A stretch of 18,688 nt of DNA from JAMLIA01 sp039810005 (GCA_039810005.1 JBDHWD010000055.1:1-18688), one strand, 5' to 3'. Shown: positions 7,168 through 14,270, counted from the first letter of the stretch. Made by a program: numbers and translations. The notes: a model not told the origin generated them from the letters alone.

Positions 7168-8109
7168 GTGGAGGACGCACCGATCGCAGTTACCCGCCTC
7201 ACTCGCGCCTACGGCAAGCGGCGCGGTGTCATCGACCTCGACTTCAGCGTGCGCTCCGGAGAGATCTTCGGCTTCCTCGGCCCGAACGGCGCAGGCAAGA
7301 CAACGACGATCCGGCTGCTGATGGGCATGCTGCGACCCGGGGCGGGAGAAGCGCGGATCTTTGGGATGGATTGCTGGTCGCAGGCACCCGAGGTCAAGAC
7401 GAAGGTCGGCTTCCTTCCCGGCGAGATCCATCTCTACGAACGCATGACCGGCACGGAGTTTCTGGACTTCTTCGCCAGCTTCCGGGCCGGACACGCGCCG
7501 CGGCGTGCCGAGCTCTCTGAGCGGTTCGAGCTGGATCTCGACGCCCGCATCCGCCACCTGTCGAAGGGCAATCGCCAGAAGCTGGCGATCATTCAGGCGC
7601 TGATGTACGACGCGCCGGTCCTCATTCTCGATGAGCCGAGCAGCGGTCTCGATCCGCTCATGCAGGTCGAGCTGATCGAGGCGCTCCGCGATGAGCAGAA
7701 GCGCGGGAAAACGCTGTTCCTCTCCAGCCACATGCTAAATGAGGTCGAGCGCGTTGCCCATCGCATCGCGATCATCCGCGAAGGCCGGATCGTGGCGATC
7801 GAGGATGTCGACCGCCTGCGCGAGACGCGCGAGCGCCGCATGGAGGTGCTGCTGCAGCGACCAGTTGACGCGGCGGTGTTCGATAGCCTGCCCGGCGTGC
7901 GCGTCCTGACGACTCATGCGGATGGACTGCACGTTGATCTGGCGGTCAGCGGCAATCCGCGCGAGCTGCTGGGCACGCTCAGCACGCTGCCGATTGAGGA
8001 TCTGGTCTACGGCCCGCCCGATCTGGAGAGCGTCTTCCTGCGCTACTACAACAGCGACGAGGCTGCCGTGGCTGTGGGCGGGACTGGCGAAAGCGGGGCC
8101 CGCGAATGA
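7168..8109 (+). CDS. ABC transporter ATP-binding protein (ABC-2 type exporter)
   Basis: 313 residues from GTG 7168, with a GGAGGAGGAG ribosome site just upstream. It has a complete nucleotide-binding domain: Walker A GPNGAGKT (38-45), signature LSKGN (132-136, a common variant of LSGGQ), Walker B PVLILDE (151-157) followed by the SSGLD D-loop, and the switch His189 in LFLSSHM. The last ~100 residues form the accessory C-terminal domain typical of DrrA/CcmA-like exporters. It would energise the permease encoded next, whose ATG overlaps this stop (ATGA, 8106-8109). Substrate is unknown. Relatives export drugs, lipids or peptides. The position behind a P-type ATPase suggests a shared transcript. 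Confidence 0.92.
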   Translation: MEDAPIAVTRLTRAYGKRRGVIDLDFSVRSGEIFGFLGPNGAGKTTTIRLLMGMLRPGAGEARIFGMDCWSQAPEVKTKVGFLPGEIHLYERMTGTEFLDFFASFRAGHAPRRAELSERFELDLDARIRHLSKGNRQKLAIIQALMYDAPVLILDEPSSGLDPLMQVELIEALRDEQKRGKTLFLSSHMLNEVERVAHRIAIIREGRIVAIEDVDRLRETRERRMEVLLQRPVDAAVFDSLPGVRVLTTHADGLHVDLAVSGNPRELLGTLSTLPIEDLVYGPPDLESVFLRYYNSDEAAVAVGGTGESGARE

Positions 8110-8906
8110 GCACCGTCATGTTCCGTCGCTGGTTGCAGGAATCACGCTGGTCAGCGCTTGGCTACGGCGTCGGCGCGGCGGTCTACATCCTCGTCATCGT
8201 CTCTGTCTTCCCAACCGTCCGCGACAATTCGCAGCAGCTGAATCAGCTCATGGACATTTACCCCGAGGCACTGAAGAAAGCCTTTGGCGTTGACGACATC
8301 TCGACGTTAGCCGGCTTCCTCGGCGCCGAGGCGCTGAATGTCATCTGGCCGATTATTGTTGGCGTCTTCGCGATCACGGCCGGTAGCTCAGTCGTAGCGC
8401 AGGAGATCGCCGACGGCACGGTCGATCTGTGGCTGTCGGTGCCGGAGCGCCGTTCGCGGCTGCTGCTAGGGAAGGTCGCGGCGCTGATCGTCGTCGCTGC
8501 GATCATCGTCGCCATCTCGATTGCAGCCATCTGGGTCGGCGCGGTCCTCGTCGATGAGTCGTTCGGGGTCAGTCATTACCTGGCAGCGTTCGCGACGATG
8601 CTCGTTCTGCTGGTTACGATGCTGTCGTATTCGGTGCTGTTCTCGTCGTTCATGAGCGACCGTGGCCGCGCTGCCGGCCTGGCAGCGGCCGTCACGATCG
8701 GCTGCTACCTGGCCTGGATAATCGCCAGCATGAGCAGCACGATGAGCTGGCTTCGCTACCTCTCGATCTTCACCGTGTACAAGCCCCAGTCCGCGCTCGC
8801 GGACGGCTCGTTGCAGCTCGGCGGCCTCGCCATTCTGCTGGCCGTCAGTGTTGCCTGCATCGCCGCCGCCGTGGCCCTGTTCGCCCGGCGTGACGCCATC
8901 GGGTAG
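8106..8906 (+). CDS. ABC-2 type permease, partner of the preceding ATPase
   Basis: 266 residues starting inside the upstream stop codon (ATGA overlap), so translation is coupled to its ATPase. Six hydrophobic segments are visible, at about 17-35, 75-97, 122-148, 158-181, 187-208 and 238-260. After the second, VVAQEIADGTVDLWLSVPER (96-115) is the cytoplasmic 'E-x-x-G-T-x' coupling element of ABC-2 permeases. There is no signal peptide and no substrate-binding protein gene nearby, consistent with an exporter half-transporter that dimerises. Substrate cannot be read from sequence. Confidence 0.88.
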   Translation: MSTVMFRRWLQESRWSALGYGVGAAVYILVIVSVFPTVRDNSQQLNQLMDIYPEALKKAFGVDDISTLAGFLGAEALNVIWPIIVGVFAITAGSSVVAQEIADGTVDLWLSVPERRSRLLLGKVAALIVVAAIIVAISIAAIWVGAVLVDESFGVSHYLAAFATMLVLLVTMLSYSVLFSSFMSDRGRAAGLAAAVTIGCYLAWIIASMSSTMSWLRYLSIFTVYKPQSALADGSLQLGGLAILLAVSVACIAAAVALFARRDAIG

Positions 8907-8941
8907 CGCCTTTTACCCGGACCTCATCAAGCGCCAGGCCA

Positions 8942-8959
8942 GGTGCGTACGTACGCACC
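8942..8959. repeat. 18-bp perfect palindrome GGTGCGTACGTACGCACC
   Basis: The palindrome is centred between 8950 and 8951, 36 nt after the permease stop. It could fold as a 7-bp stem with loop ACGT, but no T-run follows, so it is a poor intrinsic terminator. Its core GTACGTAC recurs at 9072-9079 in the leader of the VOC gene, which favours a protein-binding site. Both readings are inference. Confidence 0.6.
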
Positions 8960-9026
8960 ATGATTCGGCGAAGAGTGGTCTCCTGAAACGCCTCATTCTG
9001 GCCCCCAAGTGGTCGCCCATGACTGC

Positions 9027-9055
9027 TTGACACCGTAGTACAGATGTTCTACTAT
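9027..9055 (+). promoter_or_regulatory. Near-consensus sigma70 promoter of the VOC gene with operator-like dyad
   Basis: TTGACA at 9027-9032 is separated by 17 bp from TACTAT at 9050-9055. TAGTA (9036-9040) and TACTA (9050-9054) form a dyad across the spacer and -10. GTAGTACAGAT at 9035-9045 recurs as GTACTACAGAT at 9076-9086 (10 of 11 bases), 41 bp or about four helical turns downstream. Such a strong promoter overlapped by repeats suggests repression by a dimeric regulator. The repressor is not in the window. Confidence 0.65.
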
Positions 9056-9136
9056 GAGTGTCGGCACCGGTGTACGTACTACAGATTCGTTCGTGTCTCC
9101 CGGCACTCGGGAAGCCAGATCAAAGGAGATCCCTTC

Positions 9137-9505
9137 GTGACGCATCCAATCGTTCACATCGAGATTCCAGTCAAGGATACCGACACCGGCAGCGGCTTCT
9201 ATGGCGAGCTGTTCGGATGGAAGATCGCGCACCACGATGAGACGAATTACGTGTCGTTCGATCCCGGCGATGGCGTCGGTGGCGGCTTCCCGGTCAATAA
9301 GAGTGACGGAACCGGCAACGGCGGTGTTCTTCTCTACGTGGGGACCGACGACATCCCCGGAATGCTGAAGCAGGCCGAGACGCTTGGGGCGACGGTCGAG
9401 TCGACAAAGGCCGAAATCCCCGGTGTCGGCTACATGGGCGTCTTCCGCGATCCATCGGGCAATCGGGTTGCGCTGTTCACCCCGCTCGAAGGCAGTGGAA
9501 TGTAG
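9137..9505 (+). CDS. VOC-fold (glyoxalase/bleomycin-resistance superfamily) protein
   Basis: 122 residues from GTG 9137. The start is chosen because AAAGGAGAT lies just upstream (GGAG eight nt away) and the protein begins directly with the family's first strand, HPIVHIEIPVKD. A longer open frame from 9044 would cover the promoter leader and is rejected. Features are the early SGFYGELFGWKI helix, the DDIPGMLKQAETLGATV helix, and the closing GVGYMGVFRDPSGNRVALF strand pair. This is a single-domain VOC module that must dimerise to form a site. The usual metal-ligand Glu in the last strand is not evident (VALF), so a non-metal binding or resistance role is as likely as lyase activity. Its promoter region looks tightly regulated. 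Confidence 0.85.
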   Translation: MTHPIVHIEIPVKDTDTGSGFYGELFGWKIAHHDETNYVSFDPGDGVGGGFPVNKSDGTGNGGVLLYVGTDDIPGMLKQAETLGATVESTKAEIPGVGYMGVFRDPSGNRVALFTPLEGSGM

Positions 9506-9614
9506 TCACGAACCATACGCCCGGGGTGGGCAGGGACGATGAGGTCATCCTGCAGCGGGCAATGACGCCCAGCCCCATCTATCCGCGACCAACGCGCTTC
9601 ATCGGAGGGGAAGC

Positions 9615-10187
9615 ATGACGATCTGGGTAACGGTGATCGACAGTCGCACCTTGCGCCGGATTCGATCGCGAGTCTTTGGTCACCGGCAGGGTTCGCTCGC
9701 CGATGAGGCGTCTCGCTACACGATGATTGACTACGAGATCACGCTGACCGATATCCGGCGTGCGATTCGCGAGCGCATCCTGGCACTCCCGGAGCGCGCG
9801 TTTGACGGCGACGGCGCAGGCGATTCCTCGGCTGGCCGCGTTGTCGCCCGGCTCTGCGATACGTCGAGCGGTCTGTACCTGCACGTGGCTCGCGACATCC
9901 TCGGCCTGCCGGCCGTGGAACGTCTGCCGCGGCGCGCCAGTGCCCCGCAGCGCCTCTCGCGGATTGAAGCGCTGGCCGCGCTCGACGACATCGACCGCGA
10001 GCTGTTGGAAGTGCTCGGCACAGCCGATGAAGCTGATCTGGAGCGGCGGATCACCGATCCGCACCTCGGGCGCGTGCAATTGCGCGACGTGCTGCTGGCG
10101 CTGACGATCCACGAGGATGCCCATCTGGGCTACCTCGTGGGCGCACAATCCGAACCGACTGAGTCTGAAGGCTGCTTCGCTGCCTAG
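9615..10187 (+). CDS. DinB-like / maleylpyruvate isomerase-type four-helix protein
   Basis: 190 residues from ATG 9615, supported by CGGAGGGG four nt upstream. A second ATG at 9723 lacks a convincing site, although the first 36 residues look like a non-conserved extension. The body is all-helical: TLTDIRRAIRERILALPERAF, a central segment with LYLHVARDILGLP (His90), and a final helix with LALTIHEDAHLGYL (His166, His170). Three spaced histidines are the metal-ligand pattern of the DinB_2 superfamily, which includes thiol-dependent transferases and many uncharacterised bacterial proteins. Substrate unknown. The stop shares CTAG with the convergent kinase-like gene. Confidence 0.72.
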   Translation: MTIWVTVIDSRTLRRIRSRVFGHRQGSLADEASRYTMIDYEITLTDIRRAIRERILALPERAFDGDGAGDSSAGRVVARLCDTSSGLYLHVARDILGLPAVERLPRRASAPQRLSRIEALAALDDIDRELLEVLGTADEADLERRITDPHLGRVQLRDVLLALTIHEDAHLGYLVGAQSEPTESEGCFAA

Positions 10188-10774
10188 CCACCGGCCTCAG
10201 CCGGCCGCGAGGGAAGCTCGGCGAACCAGCGGGACACGGCATCCGGCGAACGCAGGCGCACGAATGTGATGTGTGACCAGCGCGGGTCGCGCATCGCTGC
10301 TTCAAACTGCTCGCGGCGTCGGCGATGCGTCCGGGCGGTGTAGGCCAGCAGCGATTGGTCGGGATCCCAGAGCGCCAGGTGCTCGCGCATGCGCTCACGG
10401 TTGCCGTTCCACAGCTCTTCCTGCGTCCGCCAGCGTCGCCAACTGCGTAGCCACGAACGACGCAAGGCCGTCGCGAGGCTCAGGTCGAGCCAGATGATGG
10501 TGTCGGCGCGTGGCCAGCTGACATGCTGCTGCTTCCCTGTGTAATTGCCGGCCAGCACCCAGGCATCCTCTGCGATCACGTCCCGAATCCGCTGATGGAA
10601 CAGCTCATCAGGCGCCGGGGTCCAGCCCGCGTCCCAGTGGAGCGCGTCCAGCTCGACGAACGGGATGCCCAGCCGCTCAGCGACTGCGCCCCCCAGCGTC
10701 GACTTTCCGCAGCCGGAACTGCCGATGACGATGATGCGTCGGCCGATCTGCTGGTTCGCCGTCGTCGTGGACAT
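10184..10774 (-). CDS. P-loop kinase-like protein, 'topology modulation protein' (FlaR-like) family
   Basis: 196 residues from ATG 10774. A longer frame to 10909 adds non-coding-looking residues, and the SD at 10774 is weak (GAGAAAG). Residues 13-27 contain RIIVIGSSGCGKSTL, a Walker A loop. LDALHWDAGWTPAP (42-55), WVLAGNYTG (72-80) and TIIWLDLSLATALRRS (92-107) are the usual motifs of the adenylate/shikimate-kinase-like family historically called topology modulation protein. The rest is Arg/Trp-rich and helical. It probably phosphorylates a small nucleotide-like substrate in the cytoplasm; the true substrate is not established for this family. It converges on the DinB-like gene, the two stop codons sharing CTAG at 10184-10187. 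Confidence 0.82.
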   Translation of the reverse strand: MSTTTANQQIGRRIIVIGSSGCGKSTLGGAVAERLGIPFVELDALHWDAGWTPAPDELFHQRIRDVIAEDAWVLAGNYTGKQQHVSWPRADTIIWLDLSLATALRRSWLRSWRRWRTQEELWNGNRERMREHLALWDPDQSLLAYTARTHRRRREQFEAAMRDPRWSHITFVRLRSPDAVSRWFAELPSRPAEAGG

Positions 10775-10973
10775 CGCTGTGCTTTCTCGCTCAGTGCAAT
10801 GGCGAACGTGTTTTGTAAGGCCGGCAGCATACATGACTGAAGCCGGAAGCGGCTGTTGTGCCAGTGTGGCGAGAACTCCGGCGCGGCAACATGCTCTTTG
10901 TCCTGTCACCTACAGCCCGATGGCACCGGCTGCGAAAGATCTGCCCCCGCGCTGATGGCGAACGAACGAAAAG

Positions 10974-11001
10974 GAGATTTCTCGCGCGCTCGAAATGACA
11001 T
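10974..11001. repeat. Dispersed-repeat-like non-coding segment
   Basis: The minus strand reads ATGTCATTTCGAGCGCGCG followed by AGAAATCTC. It includes inverted arms ATTTC/GAAAT around a CG-rich centre. This 'CATTTCGAGCG...GAGAAATCTCC' wording is familiar from high-copy intergenic repeats and their spurious translations (CHFERARNLL) in Chloroflexota and other genomes. Only one copy is in this window, so the repeat status rests on recall. Confidence 0.4.
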
Positions 11002-11055
11002 AGGAGCGTCACGACGAGGATGCTGCTGCCGCATAGGTAACGTGTCCCTGACAGA

Positions 11056-11072
11056 CCTGCCAGAATGGCAGG
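11056..11072. terminator. Hairpin downstream of DUF983 gene, possible weak terminator
   Basis: CCTGCCA and TGGCAGG form a perfect 7-bp stem around GAA, 45 nt beyond the minus-strand stop at 11118. No clear U-tract follows on either strand, so termination is uncertain. Confidence 0.35.
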
Positions 11073-11117
11073 GCAACGGGTTCGCCTCGCGCCTGAAACA
11101 GCCCTGCGATCAGCTCC

Positions 11118-11492
11118 TCAGCGCTGCAGGCGGCCGGGCGGCAGGCGGTTGAAGAAGGCGAGGTCGACGGCGGCCCAGATCGTCTTCGAGATCGGGTAGA
11201 GGAAGACGGGCATGAACAGGTTCAGGGCCAGGCCAGCGATGATCAGCTCGGTGACCGGCAGTGTCGGCCAGGTCCGAATCGTGACGGTAACGAACATCGC
11301 GGTGAAGATCAGCTCGGTGATCACGATGTTGAAGGCCATCGCGCCGACCCAGTAGCCCTCCTCGTGCTCAAAGCTCCAACCGCAGCGAGGGCATTCGTCC
11401 ACCATTTGCGTCCAGCGACGGAACAGGCGACCGCTGCCGCAGACCGGGCAGCGCATCGTCAATCCGCGCCACAACATGACCAGCTCGTTCAT
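11118..11492 (-). CDS. DUF983 family zinc-ribbon membrane protein
   Basis: 124 residues from ATG 11492, chosen over GTG 11507 because GGAG sits six nt before it. The N-terminus has two Cys pairs, CPVCG (15-19) and CPRCG (34-38), forming a zinc ribbon on the cytoplasmic side. Two hydrophobic segments follow (about 52-72 and 83-105), then a short basic tail. The linking motif HEEGYWVGAMAFN is characteristic of DUF983. Function of the family is unknown. Length is typical. It is divergent from the small ORF and MMPL transporter, with about 245 nt between starts. Confidence 0.85.
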   Translation of the reverse strand: MNELVMLWRGLTMRCPVCGSGRLFRRWTQMVDECPRCGWSFEHEEGYWVGAMAFNIVITELIFTAMFVTVTIRTWPTLPVTELIIAGLALNLFMPVFLYPISKTIWAAVDLAFFNRLPPGRLQR

Positions 11493-11570
11493 CACGTACT
11501 CCGACACAGCACCACAGAAATCCCACCCGTTCTAATCCTAATAAATCGGGCAAGGAGGCGGACCATCGGC

Positions 11571-11598
11571 CCTGACCTTGCCTGACCGGTCGGACAGG
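11571..11598. promoter_or_regulatory. Operator-like cluster: CCTGACC direct repeat plus imperfect 18-bp dyad
   Basis: CCTGACC occurs at 11571-11577 and 11581-11587, exactly 10 bp apart. The second copy begins the near-palindrome CCTGACCGGTCGGACAGG (16 of 18 positions pair, counting one G-T). It lies between the divergent DUF983 and small-ORF/mmpL genes, a normal place for an operator. No clear -35/-10 pair is visible beside it. Confidence 0.4.
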
Positions 11599-11738
11599 GC
11601 TGATCCAGACCTATCGCCGGAAGTTGCAGCGCGGGTCAACGAATAGCCTAGATGGAGTCAGTGGGCTGGCGACGTTGCCGGCCGATGCAATGAGGCAGCT
11701 GGCGATTCGCGCTCCGGCGCGACAAGGGAGGTCCGACG

Positions 11739-11840
11739 ATGGACGCTGTCACGATGAAGTACATGGCCAACTACACCCAGCAGGAGCTCGCTCGCTCCCG
11801 TGGCCACCGCCGATGGTGGTCGATGTTCAACGACAAGTAG
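11739..11840 (+). CDS. 33-residue small ORF upstream of the MMPL transporter, candidate leader peptide or small protein
   Basis: ATG 11739 is preceded by GGGAGG with a 7-nt spacer, one of the best ribosome sites in the window. The 33-codon frame ends in TAG at 11840. The product has Met at 1, 6 and 9, a central TQQELARSRG helix-like stretch, and the basic aromatic cluster GHRRWWSMF (22-30). Net charge is about +3 and there is no obvious transmembrane segment. The stop is 72 nt before the transporter ATG, with two hairpins in between. It may be a regulatory leader whose translation alters mmpL expression, or a small protein acting with the transporter. No family is recognised. Confidence 0.6.
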   Translation: MDAVTMKYMANYTQQELARSRGHRRWWSMFNDK

Positions 11841-11864
11841 TCGCTGGGCCGCGTAGTGTGAAAG

Positions 11865-11884
11865 CCGGCTCGGCGTTGAGCCGG
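11865..11884 (+). promoter_or_regulatory. Hairpin between small ORF and mmpL-like gene
   Basis: CCGGCTC and GAGCCGG form a perfect 7-bp stem around GGCGTT, 24 nt after the small ORF stop. No U-tract follows, so it is not a standard terminator. It could slow ribosomes or RNases, or be one arm of a switch with the SD hairpin downstream. Confidence 0.45.
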
Positions 11885-11888
11885 TGCA

Positions 11889-11904
11889 ACTCCTGGAATG
11901 GAGT
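11889..11904 (+). promoter_or_regulatory. SD-covering hairpin of the mmpL-like gene
   Basis: ACTCC and GGAGT pair around TGGAAT. The GGAG of the 3' arm (11900-11903) is the only ribosome site for ATG 11913, nine nt downstream, so folding would hide it. A 5-bp stem is weak alone; relevance depends on coupling with the upstream small ORF. Confidence 0.4.
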
Positions 11905-11912
11905 AGTCGCCA

Positions 11913-14171
11913 ATGGCGAATCTCTTCTCTACACGAGGCATATCTCAGGTCAGTGCGCGTCATCCGTGGCGTGTTCTCTCCGCCTGGGTATTGCTGCTCA
12001 TCCTTGCCGCAGTCGCCGCTTCCGGGCTTGGTGATGTTCTGACGACCGAGATGAACTTCCTGAACTCGCCAGAGTCGGCCAAGGGCGAAAAGCTTCTGGA
12101 GGAGCGCCTGCGCGGCCCAGCGCCGGTCAGCGAGACGATCGTTATCCGCGCGGATGACATCACCGTTGACGACGCAGCGTTCCGCGAGGTGGTCGAAAAG
12201 ACGACGGCTGACCTGCGCTCCCGTTCGGACATGGTCGGGTCCGTTGTCAACTACTACGAGGCGCTCGCCTCCGACAACCCGGGCGCGCAGAGCATGGTCT
12301 CTCAGGATCGACACGCAACGGTCATTCCGGTGACCATGGTTGGCGAGATTGACCAAGCCGAGGAGCATACCGATGACTTCCTCGCCATTGTTCATTCCGA
12401 GGGTGCCCCTGGTATCGACGTTAAGACGGTCGGCGATCTGTCGATCAACGAGGCGTTCAACTCGATTGCCGAGAAGGACCTGCAGCAGGCCGAAGTCCTC
12501 GGCATGCCGATCGCGCTCCTCATCCTGATCGTCGTCTTTGGCGCGCTGGTGGCTGCGGGTGTGCCGATCATCCTGGCGTTGGTCGCGATTGCCGTCTCGC
12601 TCGGTATCACCGCGATCGTCGGGCGGGCGTTCGAGCTGTCGTTCTTCGTCACCAACATGATCACGATGATCGGCCTGGCGGTCGGAATCGACTACTCGCT
12701 ATTCATCATTGAGCGCTACCGCGAGGAACGCCGACACGGCGTCGAGAAGCACGAAGCGATCGCAATCGCCGGCGGCACAGCCTCGAAGGCCGTGGTCTTC
12801 TCCGGTATGACGGTCGTCCTGGCGCTGATGGGCATGTTCCTGATCCCGACAACGATCTTCCGATCGCTCGGCACCGGTGCCGTGATCGTCGTGCTGGTGT
12901 CGGTTGTTGCGACGCTGACACTGATCCCGGCCGTGCTGTCGCTGCTCGGCGACAAGCTGGACTGGCCGCGACGCCGTTCGTATGACGCTGCCACCGTCGA
13001 GCGCCAGAAGTCGTACGACACGGAGACAATTCATCGTGGCTTCTGGGGCACGATCACGCGCGTCGTGATGAATCACCCGGTTATCGCCATCGCCCTGGCG
13101 CTGACGATCCTGGTCGGCGCGGCGCTGCCGTACACCGACATCGAGACCGGCGCAGCCGGTGTCGAGACACTGCCGCCGAGTGATGTCAAGGACGGTTACC
13201 TGGAGCTGCAACGCGACTTCTACGTGGGCGTGCTGACGCCGGTTGAGATCGTCGTCGATGGACCAGCGGCCGATCCGCAGGTGCAGGCGAGCGTCGATTC
13301 GCTCGTTGCCGCGCTGGCTGATTCGCAAGAGTTTGGTCCGGCGACGGTGCAGGTGAACGACGCCGGCGACCTGACGCTCGTGTCAGCGCCAATGTCGGTC
13401 GATGCGAACTCGGAAGCGGCGTATGCGACAGTCGACCGGCTGCGCAACGAGATCGTGCCTGACAACTTCCGTGGTACCGATGCGAACGTTTACGTGACTG
13501 GCGATTCGGCCTTCAACGCTGACTTCAACAGCCTGATCGAACGCTACACGCCGATCGTCTTCGGCTTCGTGCTGGGTCTCAGCTTCCTGCTGCTGATGCT
13601 GGCGTTCCGCTCGGTCGTTGTGCCGATTACCGCGATCATCATGAACCTGCTCTCGGTCGGTGCGGCCTACGGCATCCTCGTACTCGTCTTCCAGAAGGGC
13701 GTTGGCGCGGACTTCTTCGGCTTCCAGCAGGTGCCGACGATCGAATCCTGGATCCCGATCTTCCTGTTCTGTGTCCTGTTCGGGCTGTCGATGGACTACC
13801 ACGTCTTCCTGCTGAGCCGCATCCGCGAGCACTTCGACTTGACGTCGAAGAACCGCGAGTCGGTGGCGGTCGGCCTGCAGGCGACGGCGAAGATCATCAC
13901 TGGCGCAGCGCTGATCATGGTTGCGGTCTTTGCCGGCTTCTCAGCAGGCAACCTGGTCATGATGCAGCAGATGGGCTTCGGCCTTGCAGTCGCCATCCTG
14001 CTCGATGCGACAGTTGTGCGCTCGATCCTCGTGCCGGCCACGATGCGGTTGCTCGGAGCGCGCAACTGGTACATGCCGCAGTGGCTGCACTGGCTGCCGG
14101 ACCTGCGGGTCGAAGGCGCAGAGCGCCACGTCGAGCCGGCCTTCGCCCCGGCGACTTCCGGCGACGACTAG
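11913..14171 (+). CDS. MMPL-family RND transporter
   Basis: 752 residues with the duplicated RND layout: TM1 at about 15-37, a large extracytoplasmic loop (about 40-190), five helices to about 350, TM7 near 390, a second loop (about 410-540), and the remaining helices to about 730. Paired motifs are GIDYSLFIIERYREERR with Asp260-Tyr261 and GLSMDYHVFLLSRIREH with Asp628-Tyr629. They match the Asp-Tyr proton-relay pairs known in mycobacterial MmpL3. MMPL proteins export lipids or hydrophobic compounds using the proton gradient; this one is of the compact bacterial YdfJ-like size. Substrate is unknown. It is preceded by a small ORF and a hairpin over its SD, and followed by a strong hairpin terminator. 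Confidence 0.92.
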   Translation: MANLFSTRGISQVSARHPWRVLSAWVLLLILAAVAASGLGDVLTTEMNFLNSPESAKGEKLLEERLRGPAPVSETIVIRADDITVDDAAFREVVEKTTADLRSRSDMVGSVVNYYEALASDNPGAQSMVSQDRHATVIPVTMVGEIDQAEEHTDDFLAIVHSEGAPGIDVKTVGDLSINEAFNSIAEKDLQQAEVLGMPIALLILIVVFGALVAAGVPIILALVAIAVSLGITAIVGRAFELSFFVTNMITMIGLAVGIDYSLFIIERYREERRHGVEKHEAIAIAGGTASKAVVFSGMTVVLALMGMFLIPTTIFRSLGTGAVIVVLVSVVATLTLIPAVLSLLGDKLDWPRRRSYDAATVERQKSYDTETIHRGFWGTITRVVMNHPVIAIALALTILVGAALPYTDIETGAAGVETLPPSDVKDGYLELQRDFYVGVLTPVEIVVDGPAADPQVQASVDSLVAALADSQEFGPATVQVNDAGDLTLVSAPMSVDANSEAAYATVDRLRNEIVPDNFRGTDANVYVTGDSAFNADFNSLIERYTPIVFGFVLGLSFLLLMLAFRSVVVPITAIIMNLLSVGAAYGILVLVFQKGVGADFFGFQQVPTIESWIPIFLFCVLFGLSMDYHVFLLSRIREHFDLTSKNRESVAVGLQATAKIITGAALIMVAVFAGFSAGNLVMMQQMGFGLAVAILLDATVVRSILVPATMRLLGARNWYMPQWLHWLPDLRVEGAERHVEPAFAPATSGDD

Positions 14172-14202
14172 CGCGAATACAACGCCCTCACTCCCTTTCC
14201 CA

Positions 14203-14234
14203 CGAACGCCTGGCCTTCACCGGCCGGGCGTTCG
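14203..14234 (+). terminator. Hairpin terminator after the MMPL gene
   Basis: CGAACGCCTGGCC and GGCCGGGCGTTCG form a 13-bp stem with one G-U pair and the loop TTCACC. It begins 31 nt after the transporter stop. Only CATTAT follows instead of a full T-tract, common in GC-rich genomes. It separates the transporter from the glycosyltransferase. Confidence 0.8.
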
Positions 14235-14270
14235 CATTATGCTTGCGCGGTGTGGGAAGGCAGGCGTCGA

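Larger units (their letters stand above)
10775..11117. other. 343-nt spacer without a convincing gene
   Basis: It holds a possible weak minus-strand promoter for the kinase-like gene (TTCAGT, 18 bp, TACAAA around 10800-10835). It also holds a dispersed-repeat-like segment (10974-11001) and a small hairpin (11056-11072). An open frame crossing it on the plus strand has no ribosome site and reads like translated repeat. Confidence 0.5.

Noticed and set aside
5092..7731. Long minus-strand open frames opposite the P-type ATPase and ABC genes
   Set aside because: Their translations are rich in Arg, His, Gln and Asp with no domain, while the plus strand encodes complete well-known proteins. They are antisense shadows of GC-rich genes.
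9044..9136. N-terminal extension of the VOC protein
   Set aside because: It lies over the promoter -10 and leader. GTG 9137 has a strong SD and starts at the family's first strand.
9506..9614. GGGC-AATGAC-GCCC mini-hairpin and other short dyads after the VOC gene
   Set aside because: Four-base stems are expected by chance in GC-rich DNA, and no T-run follows.
10775..10909. N-terminal extension of the kinase-like protein
   Set aside because: The first 45 codons show no family similarity. The P-loop of these proteins normally lies near the N-terminus, as it does from ATG 10774.
10856..11152. 98-codon plus-strand frame in the spacer
   Set aside because: No SD, crosses the repeat-like segment and hairpin, and ends inside the DUF983 gene on the opposite strand.
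11624..12034. 136-codon plus-strand frame overlapping the small ORF and mmpL start
   Set aside because: No SD and no recognisable sequence. It is out of frame with the well-supported transporter start and small ORF.
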